From contig OZ244850.1 in assembly GCA_965220895.1 (NCBI GenBank), positions 434,001 to 498,000 on the forward strand: a stretch of 64,000 nucleotides of DNA. The letters run 5' to 3'. The DNA is from WTFY01 sp965220895 (lineage in GTDB: Bacteria > Pseudomonadota > Gammaproteobacteria > UBA4575). Shown here piece after piece: positions 32,987 to 41,738 of the stretch; position 1 is the stretch's first letter; each line of letters begins with the position of its first letter. A program made the position numbers and the translations under genes. The notes under the pieces were generated by a model. That model was given only the letters and a program-made list of their open reading frames with translations, made no database searches and had not been told where the DNA came from.

Positions 32987-34813
32987 TCAGCGGCCACGCT
33001 TGAACAGCTTGTCCAGCTGGTCCACGCTCAGCTGCACCCAGGTGGGACGCCCGTGGTTGCATTGTGCGCTTCGTTCCGTGGCTTCCATGTCGCGCAACAA
33101 GGCATTCATTTCGGGGATCGTCAACTGGCGGTTGGCGCGCACGGAACCGTGGCAGGCCATGGTCGACAAGATCTCGTTGCTGGCCTGCTCCAGCCTTCCC
33201 GAGGAATCGTATTCACCCAGGTCTGACAACACGTCCCGGACCAGACTGCCGGCGTCGGTCTCGCCCTGCTGCAGCAATGCCGGGATTTCCCGGACGATGA
33301 CGCTGTCATCGCCAAACCGTTCCACCCCGAAACCAAATTTCGAAAACAGTTCGGCCTGCTGCTCGGCGAGCGCCGCCTCCTGCGGACTGAGCTCAAGGGT
33401 CAGGGGCACCAGCAGCGCCTGCACGGGGACACCCTGATGCTGGTACGCAGTCTTCAGCTTCTCATACACGATACGCTCATGCGCAGCGTGCATGTCGACG
33501 ATGATCAGGCCCATGTCATTTTGCGCAAGGATGTAAATCCCCTGCAACTGGGCCAGGGCATATCCCAGCGGCGGCATTGCCTGCGCGTGATCCCCGGGGC
33601 TTGCAGCTTGCACCTCTTCTGCGTCCGACACCCCGTACAGTCCAGCGACGGCCTGTACCTGGGAGATCATGTCAGGTCGCCCGGGCGGCCCGCCCTGCAG
33701 GGCCATGCGGGAGAACATGCCGGACTGGGGAGCACGCACGGCGTCATCCACGACTTCACGGTATTTGCCGGCATCCTGCTGCGCGGATTCGGGCATGGTT
33801 TCAGCGATGGCCTTGCCCACGGTGTGGCGCACAAAATCATGCACGTACCGGGCCTGGCGGAAACGCACTTCGTGCTTCATGGGGTGGGCGTTGACATCCA
33901 CCTGGGCGGGGTCCATTTCCAGGAACAGGACAAAGGCGGGAAACCGCCCGTGATACAGCACGTCCTGGTAAGCCTGCTTGATGGCGTGTGCGACCACCTT
34001 GTCGCGTATGGCGCGCCCGTTCACGTAAAAGTACTGCAGGTCCGCCTGGCTGCGTGAGAAAGTGGGCAGGCTGATCCAGCCATGCATGGACAGGTCCTGT
34101 GCGGAATTTTCCAGACCGATGCTCTGTTGCGCAAATTTCTGTCCGCAGGCCTGCTGCAGGCGCCGGACACGAGCCGAGGCATCATGTGCGGCATCGAGTC
34201 GCAGGCAGTCCCGGCCATTGTGACGAACCGACACCGCGACATCGAAACGGCTCAGGGCGATCCTGAGCAACATGGATTGACAGTGTTGCCACTCGGTTCT
34301 CTCGGTGCGCAGAAATTTCTTGCGGGCAGGCACATTGAAGAACAGGTTCCTGACCTCCACCATCGTACCCCTGGACTGGCGCGCCGGCGCCGCGCCTTGC
34401 GGAAATTCGCCGCCCTCCGTCGAGATCATCCAGCCTTCGTTCGTGCCGTGCTCGGGATTGGAGGCGAGACTGAACCTGGACACCGAGGCGATGCTGGGCA
34501 GGGCTTCGCCGCGAAAGCCCAGCGTGGTGATATGCTCCAGATCTTCCAGGCGCGAAATCTTGCTGGTCGCATGGCGCTGCAGGGCCAGCGGAATTTCTTC
34601 CCCGGGGATGCCCTTGCCGTTGTCACGTACCCGCACGCAGTCCATGCCACCGCGCTCAAGTTCAACCGAAATTTCCGTGGCCCCTGCATCCAGGGCATTT
34701 TCGAGAAGCTCCTTCAGGACCGAGGCGGGCCGTTCGATCACCTCGCCTGCCGCGATCTGGTTCACCAGCTGAGCGGGCAAGGGCTGAATCGACGCTGTGG
34801 CCAGGCTGCTCAT
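32987..34813 (-). CDS. mutL: DNA mismatch repair protein MutL (endonuclease-type)
   Basis: MutL links MutS mismatch recognition to strand removal. The 608-residue product starts MSSLATASIQPLPAQLVNQI and has the GHKL ATPase motifs ENALDAGATEI, VRDNGKGIP and TTLGFRGEALPSI. Near residue 440 it has DMHAAHERIVYE, matching the D-x-H-A-x2-E-x4-E endonuclease motif with Met in place of Gln. Such MutLs nick DNA themselves and usually occur in species without MutH. The frame is open 30 codons upstream, but the ATG at 34811-34813 fits the family and overlaps the stop of the preceding gene (ATGA). Confidence 0.95.
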   Translation of the reverse strand: MSSLATASIQPLPAQLVNQIAAGEVIERPASVLKELLENALDAGATEISVELERGGMDCVRVRDNGKGIPGEEIPLALQRHATSKISRLEDLEHITTLGFRGEALPSIASVSRFSLASNPEHGTNEGWMISTEGGEFPQGAAPARQSRGTMVEVRNLFFNVPARKKFLRTERTEWQHCQSMLLRIALSRFDVAVSVRHNGRDCLRLDAAHDASARVRRLQQACGQKFAQQSIGLENSAQDLSMHGWISLPTFSRSQADLQYFYVNGRAIRDKVVAHAIKQAYQDVLYHGRFPAFVLFLEMDPAQVDVNAHPMKHEVRFRQARYVHDFVRHTVGKAIAETMPESAQQDAGKYREVVDDAVRAPQSGMFSRMALQGGPPGRPDMISQVQAVAGLYGVSDAEEVQAASPGDHAQAMPPLGYALAQLQGIYILAQNDMGLIIVDMHAAHERIVYEKLKTAYQHQGVPVQALLVPLTLELSPQEAALAEQQAELFSKFGFGVERFGDDSVIVREIPALLQQGETDAGSLVRDVLSDLGEYDSSGRLEQASNEILSTMACHGSVRANRQLTIPEMNALLRDMEATERSAQCNHGRPTWVQLSVDQLDKLFKRGR

Positions 34814-35175
34814 GTGATTGGAACGGGGTTTTCGTCCTGCAGCTGCAGCATCTGCTGAAACCCCGTCAGGGCATAGGAAACAAACGCATCCTGGTTTGCC
34901 CACCGGCCGGAGCGGTCAACGATCTGCCCGGAAGCCTGGTCGCCCAGGCGATCGGCAAATACCCGGACCGCGTGGCTGTCCGTGGCGGTTGCCGAGCGCG
35001 TCCTTTCACAGGTGATATACACCTCGGGCTCGGGGCGCCCGTCGCGGATGGCGGCCAGCAGATATTCGTACTCGATCTCGTCCTCGGTTTCGATGTCTTC
35101 GAGCACGACGATGGTGTAATCACCAAGCTTGTAGCGCTGCTTGGGAATGGCTCTGCAAATATTCGGTTTTCGCAT
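34810..35175 (-). CDS. Conserved-looking hypothetical protein coupled to mutL
   Basis: The 121-residue protein begins MRKPNICRAIPKQRYKLGDY and is acidic in the middle (VLEDIETEDEIEYEYLLAAI). It ends with SYALTGFQQMLQLQDENPV. It has no signal peptide, no membrane segment and no motif that I recognise. The TGA stop overlaps the mutL ATG in an ATGA arrangement, so it is probably the first gene of the mutL-miaA-hfq-hfl transcription unit. Codon choice looks like its neighbours. I do not know its function. Confidence 0.75.
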   Translation of the reverse strand: MRKPNICRAIPKQRYKLGDYTIVVLEDIETEDEIEYEYLLAAIRDGRPEPEVYITCERTRSATATDSHAVRVFADRLGDQASGQIVDRSGRWANQDAFVSYALTGFQQMLQLQDENPVPIT

Positions 35176-35238
35176 GGGTCCTGAAGGTTGGCATGCTACG
35201 ATAATATATCATTCGGAACATACCTATATCACGTAGCA

Positions 35239-36084
35239 ATGAGTACCAAACAGCTGTTGCGGCTTTTCCCCCAGCCCTCGGCGACCTGCCCCCTGAAGGA
35301 CGTCTACCTCGACCAGTTCGGCTGGCGGCAATCCGATCGCACAAGGCCGGTCGTGGCGGCCAATTTCGTGACCAGCCTCGACGGGCGCATTGCTGCCACC
35401 ACCCAGTCCAACCCGGAACTTCACCTGCCCAAATCCCTCACCAGCGGGGAGGACTTCCGCCTGTTTCTGGAACTTCATGCGCAAGCGGATTGTCTGATCA
35501 CGCACGGCAAGTACCTGAGGAGCCTCGAGGCATCCGTACTCGGAAATATCCTGCAACTGCCGGACACCCCCGAGTATGAGGACCTGCATGCCTGGCGCCG
35601 GCAACAGGGGCTGCGCAAACATGCGGATGTCGTGATTGCAAGTTCGAGCCTTGAGTTTCCACTGCACGCTTCATTGAAGGAAAGCGGGCAAAAGGTCTAT
35701 GTCGCGGCCGGGCAGGATACGGACCCTGCCCGCCGGGAGGCCTGGCAGGCACAGGGTCTGGAACTGCTCATTGCCGGCAAATCCGGCTCGGTGCAGGGCA
35801 AGCCCCTGGTGGATGCGCTCGCCAGGCTCGGGTATCGGAACATCTACCTGATTGCGGGACCCAGGATGCTGCATACCATGCTCGAGGACCGGCAGCTGGA
35901 CCGGCTGTACGTCAGTATCTCGCATCAGGTGCTGGGTGGACAGATGTACAGGACCCTGCTGGAAGGGGAAACGCTGACACACTGCAGGCTGCGGCTGAAC
36001 TCGCTGCTTTTGGATGAGGCTTCCGATAATGGCTGCGGACAGTTTTTCATCAGCTACGAATGCATTTACGATAGCAACCAATGA
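35239..36084 (+). CDS. RibD C-terminal-domain (dihydrofolate-reductase-like) reductase
   Basis: The 281-residue product from the ATG at 35239 has the RibD_C reductase fold: RPVVAANFVTSLDGRIAATT near residue 40, the nucleotide-binding stretch LITHGKYLRSLEASVLG, and NIYLIAGPRMLHTMLEDRQL in the C-terminal half. The proteins of this group reduce the ribosyl side chain of a pyrimidine intermediate or related substrates with NADPH. There is no deaminase domain, so it is not a full RibD. It is divergent from the 121-residue gene with about 60 bp between them and lies 12 bp upstream of sohB. The actual substrate is unknown. Confidence 0.8.
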   Translation: MSTKQLLRLFPQPSATCPLKDVYLDQFGWRQSDRTRPVVAANFVTSLDGRIAATTQSNPELHLPKSLTSGEDFRLFLELHAQADCLITHGKYLRSLEASVLGNILQLPDTPEYEDLHAWRRQQGLRKHADVVIASSSLEFPLHASLKESGQKVYVAAGQDTDPARREAWQAQGLELLIAGKSGSVQGKPLVDALARLGYRNIYLIAGPRMLHTMLEDRQLDRLYVSISHQVLGGQMYRTLLEGETLTHCRLRLNSLLLDEASDNGCGQFFISYECIYDSNQ

Positions 36085-36096
36085 GAGGCCTCCGAC

Positions 36097-37125
36097 ATGC
36101 TTGAGTTCATTTCTGAGTACGGATTGTTTTTAACCAAGGTACTGACCATCCTGGTCCTCGTGGGGATCGTCGTCACCCTGCTGTCTTCCCTGTCGAGGAA
36201 GTCACGTGCGGTGGATCACTTGGAGATCACGCACCTGAACAAGAAGTACGAATCCATGGCGGACACCCTGCTGCACTCCCTGCTGCCCAAAAAAGAGTTC
36301 AGGAAAACGCGAAAACAGGGCAAGAAGGAAGCCCGCCAGGAAAAAAAGAAGACGTCTTCCGAAGCCCGAAAACGCATCTTCGTGCTGAACTTTCTGGGCA
36401 ATATCAAGGCCACGGCGGTGCGCCACTTGCGCAAGGAAGTCACCGCAATCCTGTCCGTGGCCACCAGCCGCGACGAGGTGCTGGTCTGCCTGGAGAACAC
36501 CGGCGGGCTGGTACATGAACACGGATTCGCCGCATCCCAGTTGCTGCGCATCAAGCAAAAGGAGATTCCCCTCACCGTGTCCATCGACAAGGTGGCTGCC
36601 AGTGGGGGCTACATGATGGCCTGTGTCGCCGACAAGATCATCGCTGCCCCGTTTGCCGTGGTCGGCTCCATCGGTGTGCTGGCACAAATACCGAACTTCA
36701 ACCGCATGCTCGACAAGCACGGTGTCGATTTCGAGCTCATGAAGGCCGGCGAACTGAAGCGTACCCTGACCATGTTCGGCAAAAATACCGAGGAGGACCG
36801 CGAACATTTCAATCGACAGCTTGAGGACACGCACGCCCTGTTCAAGGAGTTTGTCAAGGACCAACGTCCTGGGCTTGAGATCGACAAGGTGTCCACAGGG
36901 GAGCACTGGCTTGCGAGCCGTGCGCTTGACCTCAACCTGGTGGATACCTTGATTACCAGCGATGACTACCTGCTTCAGGCCAGCCGCGATGCAGATATTT
37001 TCGAGGTCACCTACCGGGTGCCCAAGACCCTCAGCGAGCGGGTCGCGGCGACCGTTCACGCCAGTACCGAGAAGATATTTTTTTCCTGGTGGCAAAAAGC
37101 CCAGGACTCGAGGTTCATGGCCTGA
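36097..37125 (+). CDS. sohB: SohB-type inner-membrane serine protease
   Basis: SohB belongs to the signal-peptide-peptidase A family (S49). The 342-residue product has an N-terminal membrane helix (FLTKVLTILVLVGIVVTLL) and a basic linker rich in Lys (KTRKQGKKEARQEKKK). The protease domain has the nucleophile serine in KVAASGGYMMACVADKI and the general-base lysine in MKAGELKRTLTMFG. Length equals the enteric protein (349). It has a GAGG site 10 bp before the ATG and follows the reductase gene closely, so the two are likely cotranscribed. Confidence 0.93.
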   Translation: MLEFISEYGLFLTKVLTILVLVGIVVTLLSSLSRKSRAVDHLEITHLNKKYESMADTLLHSLLPKKEFRKTRKQGKKEARQEKKKTSSEARKRIFVLNFLGNIKATAVRHLRKEVTAILSVATSRDEVLVCLENTGGLVHEHGFAASQLLRIKQKEIPLTVSIDKVAASGGYMMACVADKIIAAPFAVVGSIGVLAQIPNFNRMLDKHGVDFELMKAGELKRTLTMFGKNTEEDREHFNRQLEDTHALFKEFVKDQRPGLEIDKVSTGEHWLASRALDLNLVDTLITSDDYLLQASRDADIFEVTYRVPKTLSERVAATVHASTEKIFFSWWQKAQDSRFMA

Positions 37126-37159
37126 CCACGGGTGCCTGCCCGCAGGCCAAGGGTGCGGA

Positions 37160-38542
37160 TCAGGTTCCGGTGGATGCCGGTATTTTCAGTACCTGCCCGA
37201 CGCGAATCTTGTCCGACTTGAGGGCATTGGCCCTGCGCAGTTCGCCGACGCCGACCTGGTAGTAATTGGCGATCGCAGACAGGGTCTCCCCTCTTCGGAT
37301 CACATGTCGGCTGGCGCTGCCGGATGCGGCCAGCAGCATGTCACTCTGGGCATGGTCCTTCAGGTACCTCTTGATGCCTTTCAGAATTGCCGCCGCCAGC
37401 TTCTGCTGGTGGGTGCGGGTGCGCAGACGCTGCTCTTCCTGGGGGTTGGAAATGAAGGCGGTTTCCACCAGCACGGACGGGATGTCGGGCGATTTCAACA
37501 CGGCGAATCCGGCCTGCTCCACGCGCTTGTGCAGCAGATTGCCGATCGCCCCGAGTTCATAAAGTATGTCCTCTGCCAGATCGATGCTGGCATCAATGGT
37601 GGCCGTCTGGGACAGATCGACCAGCACCGACTTGAGCACATTGTCCTTGTCGTCCAGACTGACCCCGCCGATCTTGTCGGCCGCATTTTCACGGCGCGCA
37701 AGAATGCGGGCCGCCTCACTGGTGGCGCCGCGCTGGGACAACACGTACACGGATGAACCTTTTGCTCTGCGGTTTACCGAGGCGTCCGCGTGGATGGAAA
37801 TGAACACGTCGGCGTTGAGTCGGCTTGCCTTGCTGATCCGGGTCCGCAGAGGCACGTAGGTGTCGCGGTTGCGGATCATCACGGCGCGCATGCCCCTTTC
37901 CTTGTCAATCAGGTTCTTGAGCCGTTTGGCAATGGACAGCACGATAGTCTTTTCGTATGTGCCGCGGCGCCCGATGGCCCCCGGGTCCCTGCCGCCATGT
38001 CCGGCATCGATCGCGATGATGGCATCACGCTTTCCACGCGAAGCAGCCGGCATGGCGAGTACGGGCTTGGCACTCGGTTGTCTCGCTTTCGAGGACAGGT
38101 CCAGCACCAGCCGGTGCCCTTTTCCATTGGCTGGAGCGAGCAACCAGCTTTTCGGTGCAACCGCAGCATGCAGGTCCAGCACCACACGCAGTTTTTGAGG
38201 TGACCTTTGTGCGTAGCGCAGGCTTTTCAGCAGGGTGCTTTTGGCCTTGACCGAACTGAGCTTGCCATTTGCACTGCACCGATCGATGTCCAGCACCACC
38301 CGGTGCGGGTTCGACAGGACAAAGACTTTGTGTTTGGCAGGGGATGTCAGGTCAAACACGATGCGCGTGTTGTCGCCGCGGTCCGCAATTCGCACATCCT
38401 TGATTTTGGATACCCCGGCTGCCGAAAGCGCCGGGAACAGGAACAGGAGCAGCAAGGCGCAGACCCCAAAACGGCGCACACCTGCACCGGACCCGACCGA
38501 GCACAAAACCCTTCCTGTCTGACGTCGCACTGAGAAATACAA
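37160..38542 (-). CDS. N-acetylmuramoyl-L-alanine amidase (AMIN + Amidase_3 + LysM)
   Basis: This enzyme cleaves septal peptidoglycan during cell separation, like AmiB/AmiC. Domains in order are a signal sequence (FGVCALLLLFLFPALSAAG), an AMIN targeting domain to about residue 140, and the zinc amidase from about residue 190. The amidase has ligands in AIDAGHGGRDPGAIG, TYEKTIVLS, SIHADAS and VETAFISN. A C-terminal LysM (RRGETLSAIANYYQVGVGEL) completes it. The start is uncertain: TTG at 38540-38542, or a GTG four codons later. It sits between tsaE and mutL, the AmiB position in E. coli. Confidence 0.92.
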   Translation of the reverse strand: MYFSVRRQTGRVLCSVGSGAGVRRFGVCALLLLFLFPALSAAGVSKIKDVRIADRGDNTRIVFDLTSPAKHKVFVLSNPHRVVLDIDRCSANGKLSSVKAKSTLLKSLRYAQRSPQKLRVVLDLHAAVAPKSWLLAPANGKGHRLVLDLSSKARQPSAKPVLAMPAASRGKRDAIIAIDAGHGGRDPGAIGRRGTYEKTIVLSIAKRLKNLIDKERGMRAVMIRNRDTYVPLRTRISKASRLNADVFISIHADASVNRRAKGSSVYVLSQRGATSEAARILARRENAADKIGGVSLDDKDNVLKSVLVDLSQTATIDASIDLAEDILYELGAIGNLLHKRVEQAGFAVLKSPDIPSVLVETAFISNPQEEQRLRTRTHQQKLAAAILKGIKRYLKDHAQSDMLLAASGSASRHVIRRGETLSAIANYYQVGVGELRRANALKSDKIRVGQVLKIPASTGT

Positions 38543-38647
38543 CCCTGGTTAAAAAACCATGGGGAAAGTGTGGCAAAGATTTTGCGTGACTACAAGTGAT
38601 TTTTATAATGGAATTATTGGCATAGCTTCCCAAGTTAGAGTCTTGTC

Positions 38648-39091
38648 TTATAACATCCGGGTAACTGAGCGACCCTGGGCCGACCTGCCGCGGAAATCGA
38701 CATGGCGTCCGTCCCCGGCATGCCGGAAGGCAAACTCGATGTCGGCCTTCGGAATCGCTCCCTCACCACGCTCCGGCCACTCGATCAGGCAGATGGAATC
38801 GGCCTCGCCCGCTGCGTCTCGAATGCCGATGAACTCGAGTTCACCAGGGTCTTGTATCCGGTACAGGTCAAAATGAAAAAGTGTCATATTTTCAATGATA
38901 TAGCTTTCCTGAAGGGAAAACGTCGGGCTTTTTACCCGGCCTGAATGCCCGAGGGCGCGAATAAAGCCACGCGCGAAGGTGGTCTTGCCCGCACCCAGGT
39001 CGCCCCGCAGATGTATGACCAGTGGCGTCTGGCACAGGCGGGCCACGCAGGCGCCCAGTTCAAGCGTCGATGTGTCGTCCTCGAGATACAT
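38648..39091 (-). CDS. tsaE: tRNA threonylcarbamoyladenosine synthesis ATPase TsaE
   Basis: TsaE is the small ATPase that works with TsaB and TsaD in making t6A37 in ANN-decoding tRNAs. The 147-residue product has Walker A RGDLGAGKTTFARGFIRALG and the motif KSPTFSLQESYII. The region FHFDLYRIQDPGELEFIGI and the late tryptophan in LIEWPERGEG are also family marks. It starts 5 bp after nnrDE ends and is followed by the amidase, as in E. coli. Confidence 0.95.
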   Translation of the reverse strand: MYLEDDTSTLELGACVARLCQTPLVIHLRGDLGAGKTTFARGFIRALGHSGRVKSPTFSLQESYIIENMTLFHFDLYRIQDPGELEFIGIRDAAGEADSICLIEWPERGEGAIPKADIEFAFRHAGDGRHVDFRGRSAQGRSVTRML

Positions 39092-39096
39092 CTCGA

Positions 39097-40584
39097 TCAG
39101 TCACGGGCCGCATTGACCAGCGAGCGCAGCGGCGAAAACAAGTCGCTGGCCAGCAGGCCACGCTCGCCGTCCAGTGCCGCCATGTCCGCACTTTGAGCAT
39201 GCAGCTGCACGCCGAAGCGCGCGGCATCGTACAACTCCAGCCCCTGTGCGAGAAGCCCGGCAATGATGCCCGTCAGTACATCCCCCATGCCGCCCGAAGC
39301 CATGCCGGGATTCCCCGCCGAACACACGGACACCTGCTCCTGTGCAGCCACCAGCGTGCCGCAGCCTTTCAGGACGCACACCCCCCCGTATTGCTTCTGC
39401 AGCGCCTGCACCCGTTCCAGGCGATGCTGCTGGATTTCCAGGGTGCTCGCCTGCAGCAGCCGGGCCGCTTCCCCCGGGTGCGGAGTCAGTACCCAGGATT
39501 CCTTGTGTACCGGATCGAGCGCGAGCAAATTCAGTGCATCGGCATCCACGACGGTCGGGAGGTCCAGTTCCAGGGCCTTCGAGAGCAGGTCCCTGGCCCA
39601 TGAATCCTGCCCAAGCCCGGGCCCGATGGCCAGGACCGTAGCGCGGCGGATCAACGGGTCCAGTTCTTTGCTGTTGCGCACGCCGCGCGCCATCACCTCG
39701 GGGCAGGCAGCACTGATCTGACTTGCGTGTTGCGGCACCGTGGCCACCGATACCAGCCCGCTGCCGGCCCGTGCGGCGGCCTGGGCCGCCAGGGTCACTG
39801 ATCCCGCCATGCCCGCATTGCCCCCGACCAGAAGCACATGCCCGAAATCGCCCTTGTGGGCGTCCGCAGCCCGCATGCCGAGCAGCGCTGGCAGACCATC
39901 CAGGCTCAGCCGGTGGCTGCAGGCTGGAATGGCCCGGGACACCTCGTCCGGGATCTGCAGGTCGTCGAAAAACAGGCACCCGGCATGACGGCGTCCAGCG
40001 CCGGTCACCAGGCCCAGCTTCATGCCCACAAAGGTAATGGTGGCCTGTGCCGAAACGGCTACCCCCAGGGCCACGCCACGGTCGGCATCAAGCCCCGAGG
40101 GAACATCCACGCTCAGGATCGGCGCAGGGTGAGCGTTCATGGCCTGGATCAGGGCGGCGAACTCCCCTTCAACGGCCCGGGTCAGCCCCGAGCCCAGCAA
40201 GGCATCGATGACGAGATCGCATGCCGGCAGTGCCTGCTGAGCGTCGAAGTCAACGCACTGGCCCCCGTGTTCCAGATATTCGTCGCGGGCACGCGCCGCA
40301 TCGCCCTTGAGCCCGGAGTGATCCCCTGACGGGATGACACGAACCTGCATTCCGGCCGAGCGGGCCAGGTCGGCAATGACATAGCCGTCTCCACCATTGT
40401 TCCCGGGGCCGGCCAGCACCACGGCCTCCCTGGCGTCGGGCCAGGTCGTCCGGGCCAGCTCAAAGGCCGCCTTTCCCGCCCGCTGCATCAGCGTATAGCC
40501 TGGGATTCCGCATTTCCCGATGGTCATCCGGTCCATTTCACGAACTTGCTCGACCAGAAAAATATGTTCAGGGATGGAAGACAT
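39097..40584 (-). CDS. nnrDE: Bifunctional NAD(P)H-hydrate repair enzyme (epimerase + ADP-dependent dehydratase)
   Basis: The enzyme repairs hydrated NADH/NADPH. The 495-residue product carries an N-terminal epimerase (YjeF_N) with VLAGPGNNGGDGYVIADLA near residue 58. The C-terminal kinase-like dehydratase has LLVGGNAGMAGSVTLAAQAA, VDADALNLLAL, PHPGEAARLL and the catalytic NPGMASGGMGDVLTGIIAGL. Length matches the fused form (about 500). It is divergent from queG by 35 bp, the conserved queG/nnr arrangement of gammaproteobacteria. Confidence 0.95.
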   Translation of the reverse strand: MSSIPEHIFLVEQVREMDRMTIGKCGIPGYTLMQRAGKAAFELARTTWPDAREAVVLAGPGNNGGDGYVIADLARSAGMQVRVIPSGDHSGLKGDAARARDEYLEHGGQCVDFDAQQALPACDLVIDALLGSGLTRAVEGEFAALIQAMNAHPAPILSVDVPSGLDADRGVALGVAVSAQATITFVGMKLGLVTGAGRRHAGCLFFDDLQIPDEVSRAIPACSHRLSLDGLPALLGMRAADAHKGDFGHVLLVGGNAGMAGSVTLAAQAAARAGSGLVSVATVPQHASQISAACPEVMARGVRNSKELDPLIRRATVLAIGPGLGQDSWARDLLSKALELDLPTVVDADALNLLALDPVHKESWVLTPHPGEAARLLQASTLEIQQHRLERVQALQKQYGGVCVLKGCGTLVAAQEQVSVCSAGNPGMASGGMGDVLTGIIAGLLAQGLELYDAARFGVQLHAQSADMAALDGERGLLASDLFSPLRSLVNAARD

Positions 40585-40619
40585 CGGTAAATTATACGTA
40601 ATTCACGAGGTTCACGATC

Positions 40620-41708
40620 ATGGCAGTTGAAGATGAGTCCTGCATGAGCACCCCCTTTTCAGACTTCACCGGTCTGGCTAAAGATATACGGATATGGGCC
40701 CGGGATCTCGGATTTGACGGGGTCGGAATCACCGATACCCGGCTCGATGAGCACGAAGCCCACCTCATCAACTGGCTGGATGCCGGGTTCCATGGTGAGA
40801 TGCAATTCATGAGCCAGCATGGCCGCAAGCGTTCCCGGCCGGAGAAGCTGGTGCCCGGTACCGTTCGCATCATCTCCGTGCGCATGAACTACCAGCCTCC
40901 GGATGCCCGCAACGAGATGGAAGTCCTGAGCGAGCGCAACCTCGCGTACATCTCCCGGTATGCCCTGGGCCGTGACTATCACCGCCTGATCCGCAAACGG
41001 CTGCAGAAACTCGCGGAACGAATCACTGCAAAAGTGGGACCGTTCGGGTATCGCGCATTTACCGACAGTGCACCCGTGCTTGAAAGGGCACTTGCGGAAA
41101 AGGCGGGGCTGGGCTGGATCGGCAAGCATACCAATCTGATCAGCCGCAACTCCGGCTCCTGGTTTTTCCTGGGGGAGATGTACACGGACCTGCCGTTGCC
41201 ACCGGACGGGCCTTCCGAAAACCATTGCGGCACTTGCACCACCTGCATGGAGGTTTGTCCGACCCAGGCGATCATCGCACCCTACCGGCTGGATGCGAGG
41301 CGCTGCATTTCCTATCACACGATCGAGTTGAAAGGCACCATCCCGGTCGAGTTCCGCCAATCCATCGGCAACCGCATTTTCGGATGCGATGACTGCCAGT
41401 TGTTTTGTCCCTGGAACCGGTTCGGGGAGAAGGCCAAGCTGGCGGACTTTGCCGTACGCCATCGACTGGATGCCCCGGACCTCGTCGGGCTGTTTGCATG
41501 GAGCGAAGAGGATTTCCTGAGCAAGACGCAAGGCTCTGCAATCCGCAGAATCGGTTATGTGTCCTGGCTCAGGAACATTGCCGTGGCCCTGGGCAATGCC
41601 GAATCCACGGCCGAGGTCATCCAGGCGCTGAAAGCGAGGCAACAACATCCGAATGAGGTGGTGCGCGAGCATGTCAACTGGGCCTTGCAGCAGCATGTTG
41701 CCCAGTGA
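40620..41708 (+). CDS. queG: Epoxyqueuosine reductase QueG
   Basis: QueG is a cobalamin- and Fe-S-dependent enzyme that reduces epoxyqueuosine to queuosine in tRNA. The 362-residue product has the DUF1730 region (FGYRAFTDSAPVLERALAEK and GLGWIGKHTNLI) and two ferredoxin-type cysteine sets, CGTCTTCMEVCPTQAI and CDDCQLFCPWNRF. The ATG at 40620 has a GAGG site at good distance. An ATG eight codons later is an alternative. With queA and tgt at 9968-12133, the three late queuosine steps are all present in this window. Confidence 0.95.
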   Translation: MAVEDESCMSTPFSDFTGLAKDIRIWARDLGFDGVGITDTRLDEHEAHLINWLDAGFHGEMQFMSQHGRKRSRPEKLVPGTVRIISVRMNYQPPDARNEMEVLSERNLAYISRYALGRDYHRLIRKRLQKLAERITAKVGPFGYRAFTDSAPVLERALAEKAGLGWIGKHTNLISRNSGSWFFLGEMYTDLPLPPDGPSENHCGTCTTCMEVCPTQAIIAPYRLDARRCISYHTIELKGTIPVEFRQSIGNRIFGCDDCQLFCPWNRFGEKAKLADFAVRHRLDAPDLVGLFAWSEEDFLSKTQGSAIRRIGYVSWLRNIAVALGNAESTAEVIQALKARQQHPNEVVREHVNWALQQHVAQ

Positions 41709-41738
41709 GGCCGGAGCGCTTCTCCCGCAAGATGAGAT

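Noticed and set aside
37126..37159. GCCTG/CAGGC hairpin between sohB and the amidase gene
   Set aside because: The stem is only 5 bp and no T run follows, so I did not call a terminator.
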